A DNA stretch of 64,000 nucleotides from an uncultured bacterium (GTDB taxonomy: Bacteria; Bacillota; Clostridia; Lachnospirales; Lachnospiraceae). The notes under the pieces were generated by a model that saw only the letters and a list, made by a program, of their open reading frames with translations, searched no databases and had not been told where the DNA came from. The position numbers and the translations under genes were made by a program. Shown one piece after another: positions 41,303-49,856 of the stretch. Numbering within the stretch: the first letter of the stretch is position 1; every line of letters starts with the position of its first letter. Location: the NCBI GenBank assembly GCA_905214955.1, contig CAJMON010000004.1, forward strand, positions 1 to 64,000, read 5' to 3'.

Positions 41303-42049
41303 TTACTTCTTCTCGTCCATGGACATATAGGCGTCACAGATCGGACCTGCCTCTCCGGACATCACCATCTTTCCATGATCCAGCCACAGCGCATGGTCAC
41401 ACAGTTCTTTAACCTGGTCAATGCTGTGGGAAACGAACAGAAGAGTGGTTCCTGAAGAAAGCATCTCCTCCATACGTTTCTGGCACTTCTGTTTAAACTT
41501 GTAATCTCCTACGGACAGCACTTCGTCTACAATCAGGATATCCGGCTTTACCATGGTGGCAACGGAAAATCCCAGACGTGCTTTCATACCAGAAGAATAA
41601 TTCTTGATGGGAGAATCTAGAAACTTGCGGATCTCTGCAAAATCCACGATCTCCTCAAAATGTTCCTGCATTTCTTTTTTGGAATGTCCAAGAACGGCTC
41701 CGTTTAAGAAAATATTTTCTCTTGCCGTCAGGTTCGCATCAAAACCTGCGCCCAGCTCAATCAGCGGCGCAATGTTTCCCCGCACGGTAATGGTGCCTTT
41801 GTAGGGCTTCATAATGCCGCTGATGGCCTTTAACAGGGTGGACTTTCCGGAACCGTTGATTCCGATTAAGCCCCATGCTTCCCCTTTTTTTACTTTCAGA
41901 TCCACATCCTGAAGTGCCAGGAATTCCTGGAACATCAGCTGTTTGGTCACAAGGCGCACAAAATATTCTTTCAAATTGTCCACCTTCTCCGTGGCCATGT
42001 TAAAGCGGATCGTCACTTTCTCCACGTCAATCACGTATTTCTCGCTCAT
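41303..42049 (-). CDS. ABC exporter ATPase, short Wzt/TagH type
   Basis: 248 residues, a single nucleotide-binding domain: Walker A GINGSGKS at 63-70, signature YSSGMKARLGFS near 150, Walker B ILIVDEVLS near 170, and a conserved switch His in LLFVSHS near 200. There is no C-terminal glycan-binding domain, so export need not depend on a terminal cap. The ATG at 42049 with GGAGGAGAAC upstream is preferred over 42061, which overlaps the permease stop. It pairs with the permease directly upstream. Confidence 0.92.
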   Translation of the reverse strand: MSEKYVIDVEKVTIRFNMATEKVDNLKEYFVRLVTKQLMFQEFLALQDVDLKVKKGEAWGLIGINGSGKSTLLKAISGIMKPYKGTITVRGNIAPLIELGAGFDANLTARENIFLNGAVLGHSKKEMQEHFEEIVDFAEIRKFLDSPIKNYSSGMKARLGFSVATMVKPDILIVDEVLSVGDYKFKQKCQKRMEEMLSSGTTLLFVSHSIDQVKELCDHALWLDHGKMVMSGEAGPICDAYMSMDEKK

Positions 42050-42060
42050 GTTCTCCTCCA

Positions 42061-42855
42061 TCAGATATACAGGATGAAGCGGTCCTGGTTCTTTTTAAAC
42101 ATTGCAAGTCCTATCACAAATGCTGCGATCCCCACTGCAAATCCTGCCCACACATACTTCGCCTGGGGCAGGCACTGGCTGTAGATGATGTCACGGAACT
42201 GAGTCACATAAAAATACATGGGGTTGAAGTGGGTGATAAAATGCTTCATTGCAGGGTTGTTGTCCAGCTGCTCAATAGGATAAAACAGCGGTGTGGCATA
42301 CATCAGCGCTGTGGTAAATGCATTGTAAATGTACTGCACATCCCGGAAAAATACATTTAACTGTGCCAGGAAAAAGGCGACGCCTCCGCAGAACAGAAAC
42401 AGCTGCAGCAGAAGAACCGGGAAAAACAACACAGCCCAGGTTACTGGTGTTCTGGTAAAGATCATAACGATCACCAGTGCACCCAAGGAAAAGACAAAAT
42501 CAACCATGGAACTGGTCACTTTCGCCAGTGTAAAAATATATTTCGGCACATAACATTTCTTGATCAGTGCCGTATTTCCCATAATGGAACGCATTCCCGC
42601 ATTGGTGGAATCCGTAAAAAAGGTATAAATGGTACGACCCGTGATCAGATAGATCGGATAATTGGTGATATTCCTGCTGAACATGGCAGAAAACACCAAG
42701 GTCAGTACGATCATGATCAGCAGAGGATTTAAAATACTCCAAACATAGCCAAGAACGCTTCTGCGGTATTTCAGTTTGATGTCCCGGACTACCAGCTGCG
42801 CCCACAGGTCCTTGTACTGAAAAAATACATGGACTCTTTTTTTCCAGATGTTCAT
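42061..42855 (-). CDS. ABC-2 type polysaccharide export permease (Wzm/TagG type)
   Basis: 264 residues with six helices: an amphipathic N-terminus (LWAQLVVRDIKLKYRRSVLGY), then SILNPLLIMIVLTLVF and a C-terminal HFNPMYFYVTQFRDIIYS segment typical of the family. It forms the channel for the first glycan of the locus. Its start shares one base with the previous stop. It is related to, but clearly distinct from, the permease at 15689-16492. Confidence 0.93.
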   Translation of the reverse strand: MNIWKKRVHVFFQYKDLWAQLVVRDIKLKYRRSVLGYVWSILNPLLIMIVLTLVFSAMFSRNITNYPIYLITGRTIYTFFTDSTNAGMRSIMGNTALIKKCYVPKYIFTLAKVTSSMVDFVFSLGALVIVMIFTRTPVTWAVLFFPVLLLQLFLFCGGVAFFLAQLNVFFRDVQYIYNAFTTALMYATPLFYPIEQLDNNPAMKHFITHFNPMYFYVTQFRDIIYSQCLPQAKYVWAGFAVGIAAFVIGLAMFKKNQDRFILYI

Positions 42856-43859
42856 TATTTCCGCCTTTCCTGTAACCAGAATGCCAGATGTGCCGGAAGA
42901 TACAGCAGATAGCCGCTGGCCCGAAGAGCCAGAACCGCCTTGTTAGTCACTGCATGATAAATTCCCGGATATTCTCTTTTCAGCATCTGGTCAAATGCAA
43001 CCATTTCTTTTTTGATACTTTGACTGTATCCAAAACTTAAGTAAATTTTAAACCGGCTTGCCGCCATGCCTCCCAGGGCATTTTCCAGATAGCGCATCAC
43101 ATGGGCCGGAGCATTTTCCTTTTGCTGTTCTTTATAAAAAGCCAGCATTCTTGTGAGAACCCGGTCATAATTCTCTGCATTTCTACGCATCCGTTCAATG
43201 CTCACGCTCTGCCCCGGAAGCCCGATGCGGTACATGTATACCACATCCTGATAAAAGGTAATGGTCTTTACATAAGGCATTGGGAAGAGAATATACTCCA
43301 TATCCACATAGAAGCAGTGCTCGTCAATGGGCGGCATATGCTCTTTTAAGATCTTTGTGCGGATGGTCATTCCATGCATTTTGATGATAAAGCGTTTTGT
43401 AATGTCAGAAAACTGGTATTCTTTCCCATAGACCACATCTTCAAAAGGATGGACAAATTCTTCTTTTTCTCTGGCAGTGCTGTTGTCAAACCAGCAGTGG
43501 TTCGTGGCCACAATGTCCGAATGTTCCTCTTTTAACCAGCCAATGAGCTTTTCCAGAGTTTCCGGAACCAGCCTGTCATCACTGTCCACAACCTTAAAAT
43601 AGGTGCCGGAAGCTTCTTTGATTCCACGGTTGATGGTGGAACCGTGTCCGCCGTTTTCTTTGTGGATCACCCGGAAGGTTTCCGGATAACGCCTGGCAAA
43701 CTGCCCCGCAAGTTCGGCTGAGCGGTCTGTGGAACCATCATTGACAATCAAAACCTCCAGATCATTCCGGACCGCCTCTCCTGCCATGCTCTCCAGGCAT
43801 TCTTCAATATATTTTTCTACATTATAAGTAGGTACTACTACTGTCAGTATTTTTTCCAT
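42855..43859 (-). CDS. GT2 glycosyltransferase
   Basis: 334 residues. The GT-A domain has LTVVVPTYNVEKYI, VNDGSTDRS near 38, ENGGHGSTINRG near 68 and VVDSDDRLVPE near 90. The C-terminal part is basic, with a hydrophobic patch (about 310-330, YLLYLPAHLAFWL) that may sit in the membrane. It lies immediately upstream of the first exporter, in a row of GT2 genes, so it probably adds one residue of the first glycan. The GHGSTINRG form suggests a different sugar specificity from its neighbours. Confidence 0.83.
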   Translation of the reverse strand: MEKILTVVVPTYNVEKYIEECLESMAGEAVRNDLEVLIVNDGSTDRSAELAGQFARRYPETFRVIHKENGGHGSTINRGIKEASGTYFKVVDSDDRLVPETLEKLIGWLKEEHSDIVATNHCWFDNSTAREKEEFVHPFEDVVYGKEYQFSDITKRFIIKMHGMTIRTKILKEHMPPIDEHCFYVDMEYILFPMPYVKTITFYQDVVYMYRIGLPGQSVSIERMRRNAENYDRVLTRMLAFYKEQQKENAPAHVMRYLENALGGMAASRFKIYLSFGYSQSIKKEMVAFDQMLKREYPGIYHAVTNKAVLALRASGYLLYLPAHLAFWLQERRK

Positions 43860-43877
43860 AAATTTTCTGATACACTT

Positions 43878-44984
43878 TTACCGATTTTTCATTTTTTCTT
43901 TCAGCATACACGGAACATACATGATCTTCTTTCCTACCTTGAAAGTGGTAGACTCTTTCAGCTCTTTGATTTCCCGTTTCAGACCGGAAATCTGCATGTT
44001 CTTTCTATGCAACTGTTCTGCATATTTAAAGGCTTCTGCATTGCGCAGCAGAACCTCAATGAGCGCCCACTCCCGATCTGTAAAGATCTCCTGGATCAGT
44101 TCTCCCTGGGCATCTGCCTCCTGGAACTCCTTCTGGAAACGCTCCAGGTACTCATCTTTGAACTCGTCGCCGATGCGGTAATAGGAGCTGATGTAGTTGT
44201 GGAAGCGTTTGAAAGAAAAATATCCGATATAGCGCTCTTTAAACTCCGGATGTTCATTCAGGAAATCATGAATGTAAAGGTATTCATCATTCATACAGTA
44301 TACTTTTGCCCTGTTGTGCACAGAAGAATTCGGGTTGTCCCGGCGGTTCATGTAATACGGACGGTCTACAAAGTACATTTTCTTTGCATAGCAGAAGGTC
44401 TTGAACCAGAATCCATTGTCCTGGAAAGAAGCCCCCGGTGTCTCATGATGGCGGATGCCGTTTTCTACCAGGAAGCTTCTCTTATAAATTCCGCTCCAGG
44501 TATTCATGATGAATTTAAAGACAATGGGCTCTTTTGCCGGATCAATGACCCGGTTGTACATGCTCTTGTCTCCCCACAGAGCATTGTACTGGTTCACCTG
44601 TTTTCCGTATTTGTCATGGACAAACCGGCAGAAATCTGCCTTGATCAGATCTAGGTCATATTTCTCTGCCAGCTCATACAGATCCCCGTACATGCTGGTC
44701 TTTACATAATCATCCGGCTCCAGGATCCCCACATAATCACCAGTGCAGTTGTCCAGGCCGATGTTCATGCCAATGCCGTAGCCGCCGTTTTCTTTGTCAA
44801 TGATCTTGATTCTGGAGTCTTTTTCTGCATAGTGCTTCAGAATCTCCAGAGAATTGTCTGTGGAACCATCGTTGATGGCAATGATTTCAATGTCTTTTAA
44901 GGTCTGATTGATCAGGCTGGTTATACACTGATCCAGATACTCCGCTACATTATAGGTAGGTACAATGATGGATACTTTAGGCAT
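43878..44984 (-). CDS. GT2 glycosyltransferase
   Basis: 368 residues: VSIIVPTYNVAEYLDQCI, INDGSTDNS near 36, ENGGYGIGMNIG near 65 and LEPDDYV near 90. The C-terminus carries the tail STTFKVGKKIM shared with neighbouring GT2s, followed by basic residues. It overlaps the upstream GT2 by 8 bp, so translation is coupled. The GYGIGMN variant is common in GT2s found beside capsular exporters of gut Firmicutes. Donor unknown. Confidence 0.83.
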   Translation of the reverse strand: MPKVSIIVPTYNVAEYLDQCITSLINQTLKDIEIIAINDGSTDNSLEILKHYAEKDSRIKIIDKENGGYGIGMNIGLDNCTGDYVGILEPDDYVKTSMYGDLYELAEKYDLDLIKADFCRFVHDKYGKQVNQYNALWGDKSMYNRVIDPAKEPIVFKFIMNTWSGIYKRSFLVENGIRHHETPGASFQDNGFWFKTFCYAKKMYFVDRPYYMNRRDNPNSSVHNRAKVYCMNDEYLYIHDFLNEHPEFKERYIGYFSFKRFHNYISSYYRIGDEFKDEYLERFQKEFQEADAQGELIQEIFTDREWALIEVLLRNAEAFKYAEQLHRKNMQISGLKREIKELKESTTFKVGKKIMYVPCMLKEKMKNR

Positions 44985-46149
44985 TTTTCTCTCCTTTTAG
45001 CAAACACTTGATTTTTCTCGGTATGGCAGTCACAATTCTCCCCACACGGAAAGTCGTGGAGCTGCGGATTTCGTCAATTTCTTTTCTGGCTGCCTTTAAA
45101 TTTTCTTCTGCTTTGCGCTTCTGCTCCTGGACACCGGCCAGCTTTGCCGCATTTTCCCGGTAAGTTTCCAGAAGATATGAAAAACAGGTTTTTCCTTTCA
45201 TCTTTTCCAGCCGGTCATAGCAGGCAAGGTTTCCCTTGTACAGGCTCCGCTCATGATCCAGCCATTTAAAATCCTGCAGGCATTCTCCGGTGATCAAGTC
45301 GTACACCTTTTCAAATCCAGGACCCTCAATGGTATCCAGATTCCAGAAAGCAAAGTGCAGGGTCCAGTTTAAGAATCCTTTTTCTACTTCCTGGTAGGCA
45401 CCGATACGCTTTAATTCTTCCTGCAATGCCTTGGAGGCCTCGTAAAAGCATCTCCAGGAACGCTCTCTGGTCACAGACAGGGAGCCTTTTACATGGATTC
45501 TGTGGTGAATCAGCTTTTTGTCCAGCACCGAAATCTTCTCTGCTTTTGTCAGGGAAGAAAACACAAAAAACAGATCGTTGGAAGTGCGCAGGTTCTGAAA
45601 CCGCAAGTATTCGTCCTTCATGACAAAATCTCTGCGGTACAGTTTGTCCCACGCCCATCCCACGAATACGGTAAAGGTATGATCCGGAATGTCGTGATAG
45701 GAAAATGGATCCTTCCCAGGAAGCTGGCTGCTTTTCACAGAGTAATCCATTGGAATGTAATGTTCTTCGGTATCATCGTACCGATCTCCCCGGAAAACGG
45801 TGATGTCCGCCTTTTTCTCTTCTGCATGGCGGTAAGCCACCATCAGCATCTCTGGTTCGAAAAAATCATCTGCATCCAGAAAGGAAAGATACTCGCCTTC
45901 CGCATGTAGAAGCCCGTTGTTTCTGGCTGCTCCGGCTCCTGTATTCTCCTGATCAAGTACCAGAACTCTGGAGTCCTTCCTGGCATATTCTTTCAGAATG
46001 TCTAAGGTGCCGTCTGTGGAACCGTCGTTGACACAGATCACCTGAATCTCCTTTAAGGTCTGGGCCAGGATGTCATCCAGGCATTTTCTTAAATAGGTTT
46101 CTCCATTATAAACGGGAATAATAACGGAAACCTTGGGATTTTCTTTCAT
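44977..46149 (-). CDS. GT2 glycosyltransferase
   Basis: 390 residues: VSVIIPVYNGETYLRKCL, NDGSTDGTLD near 38, ENTGAGAARNNG near 68 and FLDADDFFEPE near 88. The C-terminus has a short coiled coil and the STTFRVGRIV tail. The ATG at 46149 is preceded by GGAGAGGAG; a frame beginning at 46176 overlaps the leader. It is the first gene after the promoter at 46183-46211 and so opens a sub-unit of the locus. Confidence 0.84.
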   Translation of the reverse strand: MKENPKVSVIIPVYNGETYLRKCLDDILAQTLKEIQVICVNDGSTDGTLDILKEYARKDSRVLVLDQENTGAGAARNNGLLHAEGEYLSFLDADDFFEPEMLMVAYRHAEEKKADITVFRGDRYDDTEEHYIPMDYSVKSSQLPGKDPFSYHDIPDHTFTVFVGWAWDKLYRRDFVMKDEYLRFQNLRTSNDLFFVFSSLTKAEKISVLDKKLIHHRIHVKGSLSVTRERSWRCFYEASKALQEELKRIGAYQEVEKGFLNWTLHFAFWNLDTIEGPGFEKVYDLITGECLQDFKWLDHERSLYKGNLACYDRLEKMKGKTCFSYLLETYRENAAKLAGVQEQKRKAEENLKAARKEIDEIRSSTTFRVGRIVTAIPRKIKCLLKGEKNA

Positions 46150-46182
46150 TTTCTCCTCTCCTTGGGCGAAATTCATGACCGT

Positions 46183-46211
46183 ATTCTATCATAGGTATGC
46201 AAAAAATGCAA
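46183..46211 (-). promoter_or_regulatory. sigma-A promoter between the MITE-like element and a GT2 gene
   Basis: -35 TTGCAT (46206-46211), 17-bp spacer, -10 TAGAAT (46183-46188) on the minus strand. It lies between the palindromic element at 46250-46399 and the GT2 starting at 46149, so transcription can restart after the inserted element. Confidence 0.65.
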
Positions 46212-46249
46212 CTCTGCTGCTTTTCCCTAGAAATTCCCTATTTTTTTCC

Positions 46250-46399
46250 AGAGCGTGTCTGAAAAATGCTTTCTGTAAGATGTACGTCACAATTTGTGGA
46301 AGATTTTGCCTGAATGAGGGCTGCGTCAACCGAATGAAGGCAAAATTCTACACAAAGCGGGGCGTGCAGATTGCAGGAATGATTTTTCAAACACGCTCT
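46250..46399. mobile_element. MITE-like palindromic element, 150 bp
   Basis: Terminal inverted repeats of 18 bp (46250-46267 and 46382-46399) match at 17 of 18 positions. Inside, the two halves remain partly complementary (for example TTTGTG...TTTTGCCT near 46299-46320 against the opposite half), so the whole can fold into one long hairpin. It carries no gene. I see no clear target-site duplication. The right end extends into the 3' end of the upstream GT2 and contains its stop codon at 46387. The shape fits a non-autonomous transposon; copies elsewhere would settle it. Confidence 0.65.
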
Positions 46400-47538
46400 A
46401 TCAGCTTTGCCAGGGCTTTGATCGGCGCTGTCACGATTTTTCCAGCTTTCCAGGTGACCGTCTGGTAGATCACGTCTGCTCTCGCCTCTTCTCTTCGGAC
46501 TGCTTCATCCCGCTCATTTTTCAGTTCCTGAATGCGGAACCGCAGATAACTTTTGTAGTCTTTGTTCAAAACGATCTGGAGGGCCTTCCATGCTTCCTGA
46601 TTATAAGCATGAAAATATGAAGCAGGCTGTCTGCCAATTCCTAAGTTTTCCAGAAGGCAGCCTTTTAACTGCCGATAGAGCATTTCCTGGTCTGCACTTT
46701 TCTCCTGGGAATTTAAGTTTGCAATACAGCCGTCCAAAGCATGATTTACAAAGCTTTTCTCCACCTGTTGATAGTATCCCTCATTTTCCAGAAATTCTTT
46801 CAGTTTCCGGAAGGCATCGTAGAAATCCAAAGGGTAGTCCTGATTGGTATCCTGGCAGCTGCTCTTTGTTCCCACCCGGTAATTTACCAAGACTTCTCTT
46901 ACCAGGGTAATCCGCTCGGCAGCCACCAGGGCGCGGCAGGTAAAGTACAAATCATTGGTTCTATGAAGTTCCTGATAGGTAATCTCCTCGGTTTCCAGGA
47001 ATTCCCTGCGGAACAGTTTGTTCCAGGGCCAGTTGTGGAAGGCATTAAAAATGCCATCCGGCATATCCTCCCAGGAAAAGACCCTCATATCCGGCAGCAG
47101 CTCTTCCCGCATGGCGCCCGGCAGCTCTGACCAGATTTTCAAATCCTCATGCCACCGTCTGGCCTTGCAGATACTGATATCTGCTGCTGCCTTTCTGGCC
47201 GCCTCATACATCTTTTTCAGCATATCTTTTTCGATAAAATCATCGGAATCTAAGAAAGCCAGGTATTCCCCCCTGGCCTCTTTCATTCCTCTGTTTCTAG
47301 CCGCACCGCCTCCTGCATTTTCCTGGCGGATCAGCCGGATACGGCCGTCTTTTGCCACTGCTTCTTCCACAATATCTGCAGAGTTGTCCGAAGAGCCGTC
47401 ATCCACACAGAGAATCTCCAGTTCTTTCAGGCTCTGCCCTGTGACGCTGTCCAGGCACTGCTGGATATAGGGGCTGCTGTTATACACCGGAATAATCACC
47501 GATACTTTCACTGTTTTCTCAGATGGTACACGCTCCAC
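46387..47538 (-). CDS. GT2 glycosyltransferase whose stop lies in the MITE-like element
   Basis: 383 residues: VSVIIPVYNSSPYIQQCL, DDGSSDNS near 45, ENAGGGAARNRG near 75 and FLDSDDFIEKD near 97. The C-terminus has the VTWKAGKIV version of the shared tail, and the last residues (about IERV) are read from the terminal repeat of the element at 46250-46399, so the original C-terminus may have been replaced. The GTG at 47538 is chosen: GGAGGAGAACAA precedes it and it follows the upstream stop at 47556 by 17 bp; the frame from 47619 would overlap the previous gene. Confidence 0.82.
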   Translation of the reverse strand: MERVPSEKTVKVSVIIPVYNSSPYIQQCLDSVTGQSLKELEILCVDDGSSDNSADIVEEAVAKDGRIRLIRQENAGGGAARNRGMKEARGEYLAFLDSDDFIEKDMLKKMYEAARKAAADISICKARRWHEDLKIWSELPGAMREELLPDMRVFSWEDMPDGIFNAFHNWPWNKLFRREFLETEEITYQELHRTNDLYFTCRALVAAERITLVREVLVNYRVGTKSSCQDTNQDYPLDFYDAFRKLKEFLENEGYYQQVEKSFVNHALDGCIANLNSQEKSADQEMLYRQLKGCLLENLGIGRQPASYFHAYNQEAWKALQIVLNKDYKSYLRFRIQELKNERDEAVRREEARADVIYQTVTWKAGKIVTAPIKALAKLIERV

Positions 47539-47555
47539 TTGTTCTCCTCCTCTTT

Positions 47556-48323
47556 TCACACACACTTTTTCTTTCTTCCTGCAAGGGCATATTTTAAAAC
47601 ACCGTTGACTGCATAGCACACAAAACAGACTGCCGATTTTGCCGGTCCAAATCCCGCATACCGGTACACCCGGTAGGTCTTCCTGGCAGAAGCCAGCTTG
47701 TTTCCGGATTTTCCTGTACTGGTCAGCCGGTATTTTAAAAGAGGCTCATTGACTGCACAGGCAGTTCCATATTTCTTTAATATCTTCAGCCAGGTAATGT
47801 AATCTTCATGGCTGTCCTCATGCTCCATAGGAAAGTCCCTGGCCACTTCTGTGCGCAGCACCACAGAAGAGCAGTTGATCCAGTTCTGATGCAGCATCTG
47901 ACGGTAAGTGATGTTCTCTGTTACCGGAATCACTTTTCCAGTCTGCTTCCCATCCGGCGTCACCAGTTCCCTTGCAGTGCAGGAAAGGACACAGCCTGTT
48001 TTCTCCATCAGCGCCAGCTGTTTTTTTAATTTTCCGTCTGCCCACCAGTCATCTGCATCCAGAAATGCCACATATTCTCCTTTTGCCATGGCTGCGCCCC
48101 GGTTCCGGCTTCCGGACGCTCCTAAGTGCTGTTCATTTTTCAGGAAAAAAACAGGTTCACGGGCAAATTCCTGGCGCACTGATTCCATCTGTTCATCCGA
48201 ACAATCCTCCAGAACCAGGATCTCCATGGGAACCTGCTGGCGCAGCGCAGACCGGATCGCCTGTCCTATCGTCGCGGCACAATGATATGCCGGGATAATG
48301 ACTGTTATCTTCGGTGTTTCCAT
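47556..48323 (-). CDS. GT2 glycosyltransferase
   Basis: 255 residues, a compact GT-A domain: ITVIIPAYHCAATI, LEDCSDEQ near 38 in place of the usual DDGS, HLGASGSRNRG near 65 and FLDADDWW near 90. It ends with a hydrophobic and basic tail. It lies just downstream of the polyprenyl sugar-phosphate transferase, so it is a good candidate for the second sugar added to the lipid carrier. GGGAGG precedes the ATG. Donor unknown. Confidence 0.84.
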   Translation of the reverse strand: METPKITVIIPAYHCAATIGQAIRSALRQQVPMEILVLEDCSDEQMESVRQEFAREPVFFLKNEQHLGASGSRNRGAAMAKGEYVAFLDADDWWADGKLKKQLALMEKTGCVLSCTARELVTPDGKQTGKVIPVTENITYRQMLHQNWINCSSVVLRTEVARDFPMEHEDSHEDYITWLKILKKYGTACAVNEPLLKYRLTSTGKSGNKLASARKTYRVYRYAGFGPAKSAVCFVCYAVNGVLKYALAGRKKKCV

Positions 48324-48345
48324 GCATACGCCTCCCGTAAACCTG

Positions 48346-49797
48346 TCAGTTTTCTTTTTCTTTTTTATGCAGCTGTTCTTCGTGCTGCACTTTTTCTTTG
48401 GTCGCCGCTGTCACCTGCCACTGCTCTACCCCTTCGGTGTTTTCCTTCTGGAACAGGATCTTAAAGGTAAGAAAAATCAGCTTGCAGTCCAACAGAAACG
48501 AATAATTTTCAATATAGGTCAGATCCAGCTTCAGCTTGTCATAAGGGGTGGTATTGTATTTTCCGTAAACCTGGGCAAAACCGGTAAGGCCTGCCTTGAC
48601 TTTCAGCCGGTAATCAAACTCCGGAATCTCTTTTTTGTATTCTGCTGCGATCTCCGGCCGCTCCGGTCTTGGACCTACCAGGGACATATCCCCTTTTAAG
48701 ATGTTAAACAACTGAGGCAGCTCGTCAAAATGAATATTTCGCAGGACTTTTCCCACCGGTGTCACACGGCTGTCCCCTTTCATGGCAAGTCTGGCGCCTT
48801 CTTTTTCAGAGTCTACCCGCATACTGCGGAATTTTAAGACATCAAACACTCTGCCGTCTAAAGTCAGCCTTGGCTGCCGGTAAAACACCGGGCCTCCGTC
48901 ATATGCTTTGATCAGCACCGCAATCAACAGCATAATGGGGGATGCAATCACCACACCTGCTGCAGAGACAATGACATCCATCAGCCGCTTGGCAGCCTGC
49001 TGTTCCACCGTCAGTCTCCGGTTTCTGCACAACAGAAGAGTCGTGTCAAACAGGTGGATCTCCTCAGAACTCATCAGCATAATATCGGAAAGCTTGGGGA
49101 TACTATAGCATCGGATATCCTTCTCAAAGCAGAACTTTAAGAGCAGATTCCGCTCATGGGAAGGCAGATCTGCCAGAACTACCGCATGATAGTTCAGAAT
49201 TTCTTTCTGAATAGTATCTAGTCCCTCACTCAAGTGCATACTCTTTTTGACACTGTATTTGTCTTCCCTGCCAGAAATTTTCCGCACCAGATCCACGGGA
49301 TTGTAGTCCCCATATATCAGAAGCATCTGTCTTGGCGGATAAATCCTCACATAAATCCACCGCACAAAAAACACCCATACCACCGTGATCAGAAGATCCA
49401 CCGCCGTGATGGTAAACATAGGGGCCAAATGCTCCCCAAACTTCCACATGGCAATCAGGTTCATTTCCAGATAAATAAAAGCATTGGTGCAGAGCAATGA
49501 GATCACCTGGGAAAGGAGTACATCCATGATCCGTAAGTATCCCACTTTAAATGCTCCAAACACTTTATAAAACAGCAGCAGAATCAGCGCATACTGCGCA
49601 ATCGCTACCACATTTCCCCAGAAATAATAATCCCGGCGTATTACTTCTTTCTGTCCGTAATACACAAACCAGCTATAAGCAAAAACTCCCGTCTGCGCCG
49701 CCAGAATAATGGTGGAAGCCAAAAACATGATCAATCTTTTATAACGTTCTCTTTTTTCCAATTTTCTACTTCTCCATCTGTGATTTTTCCTGCGCAT
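48346..49797 (-). CDS. polyprenyl-phosphate sugar-1-phosphate transferase (initiating enzyme)
   Basis: Up to 483 residues. Four N-terminal helices, a soluble CoA-binding-like domain (about 150-260), a membrane-inserted hairpin (VIVSAAGVVIASPIMLLIAVLI) and the catalytic bacterial-sugar-transferase domain: DVLKFRSM, FDELPQLFNILKGDMSLVGPRPERPE, and KAGLTGFAQV. This is the PNPT-independent PHPT family (WbaP/CpsE-like) that starts glycan synthesis on undecaprenyl phosphate with a hexose-1-phosphate. A TTG at 49761 with GGAGAAG upstream may be the true start, because a promoter candidate puts the transcription start close to the ATG at 49797. Confidence 0.92.
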   Translation of the reverse strand: MRRKNHRWRSRKLEKRERYKRLIMFLASTIILAAQTGVFAYSWFVYYGQKEVIRRDYYFWGNVVAIAQYALILLLFYKVFGAFKVGYLRIMDVLLSQVISLLCTNAFIYLEMNLIAMWKFGEHLAPMFTITAVDLLITVVWVFFVRWIYVRIYPPRQMLLIYGDYNPVDLVRKISGREDKYSVKKSMHLSEGLDTIQKEILNYHAVVLADLPSHERNLLLKFCFEKDIRCYSIPKLSDIMLMSSEEIHLFDTTLLLCRNRRLTVEQQAAKRLMDVIVSAAGVVIASPIMLLIAVLIKAYDGGPVFYRQPRLTLDGRVFDVLKFRSMRVDSEKEGARLAMKGDSRVTPVGKVLRNIHFDELPQLFNILKGDMSLVGPRPERPEIAAEYKKEIPEFDYRLKVKAGLTGFAQVYGKYNTTPYDKLKLDLTYIENYSFLLDCKLIFLTFKILFQKENTEGVEQWQVTAATKEKVQHEEQLHKKEKEN

Positions 49798-49801
49798 TGC
49801 A

Positions 49802-49830
49802 TGTATAGTCTACAACAAATCACCTGAAAA
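49802..49830 (-). promoter_or_regulatory. candidate sigma-A promoter for the sugar-phosphate transferase
   Basis: -35 TTTTCA (49825-49830), 17-bp spacer, -10 TATACA (49802-49807) on the minus strand; an overlapping alternative is TTGCTT-17-TAGACT a few bases upstream. Use of it would make the ATG at 49797 nearly leaderless and favour the TTG at 49761. Confidence 0.45.
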
Positions 49831-49856
49831 AGCAATATGAAAAGAATGGATGCCTT

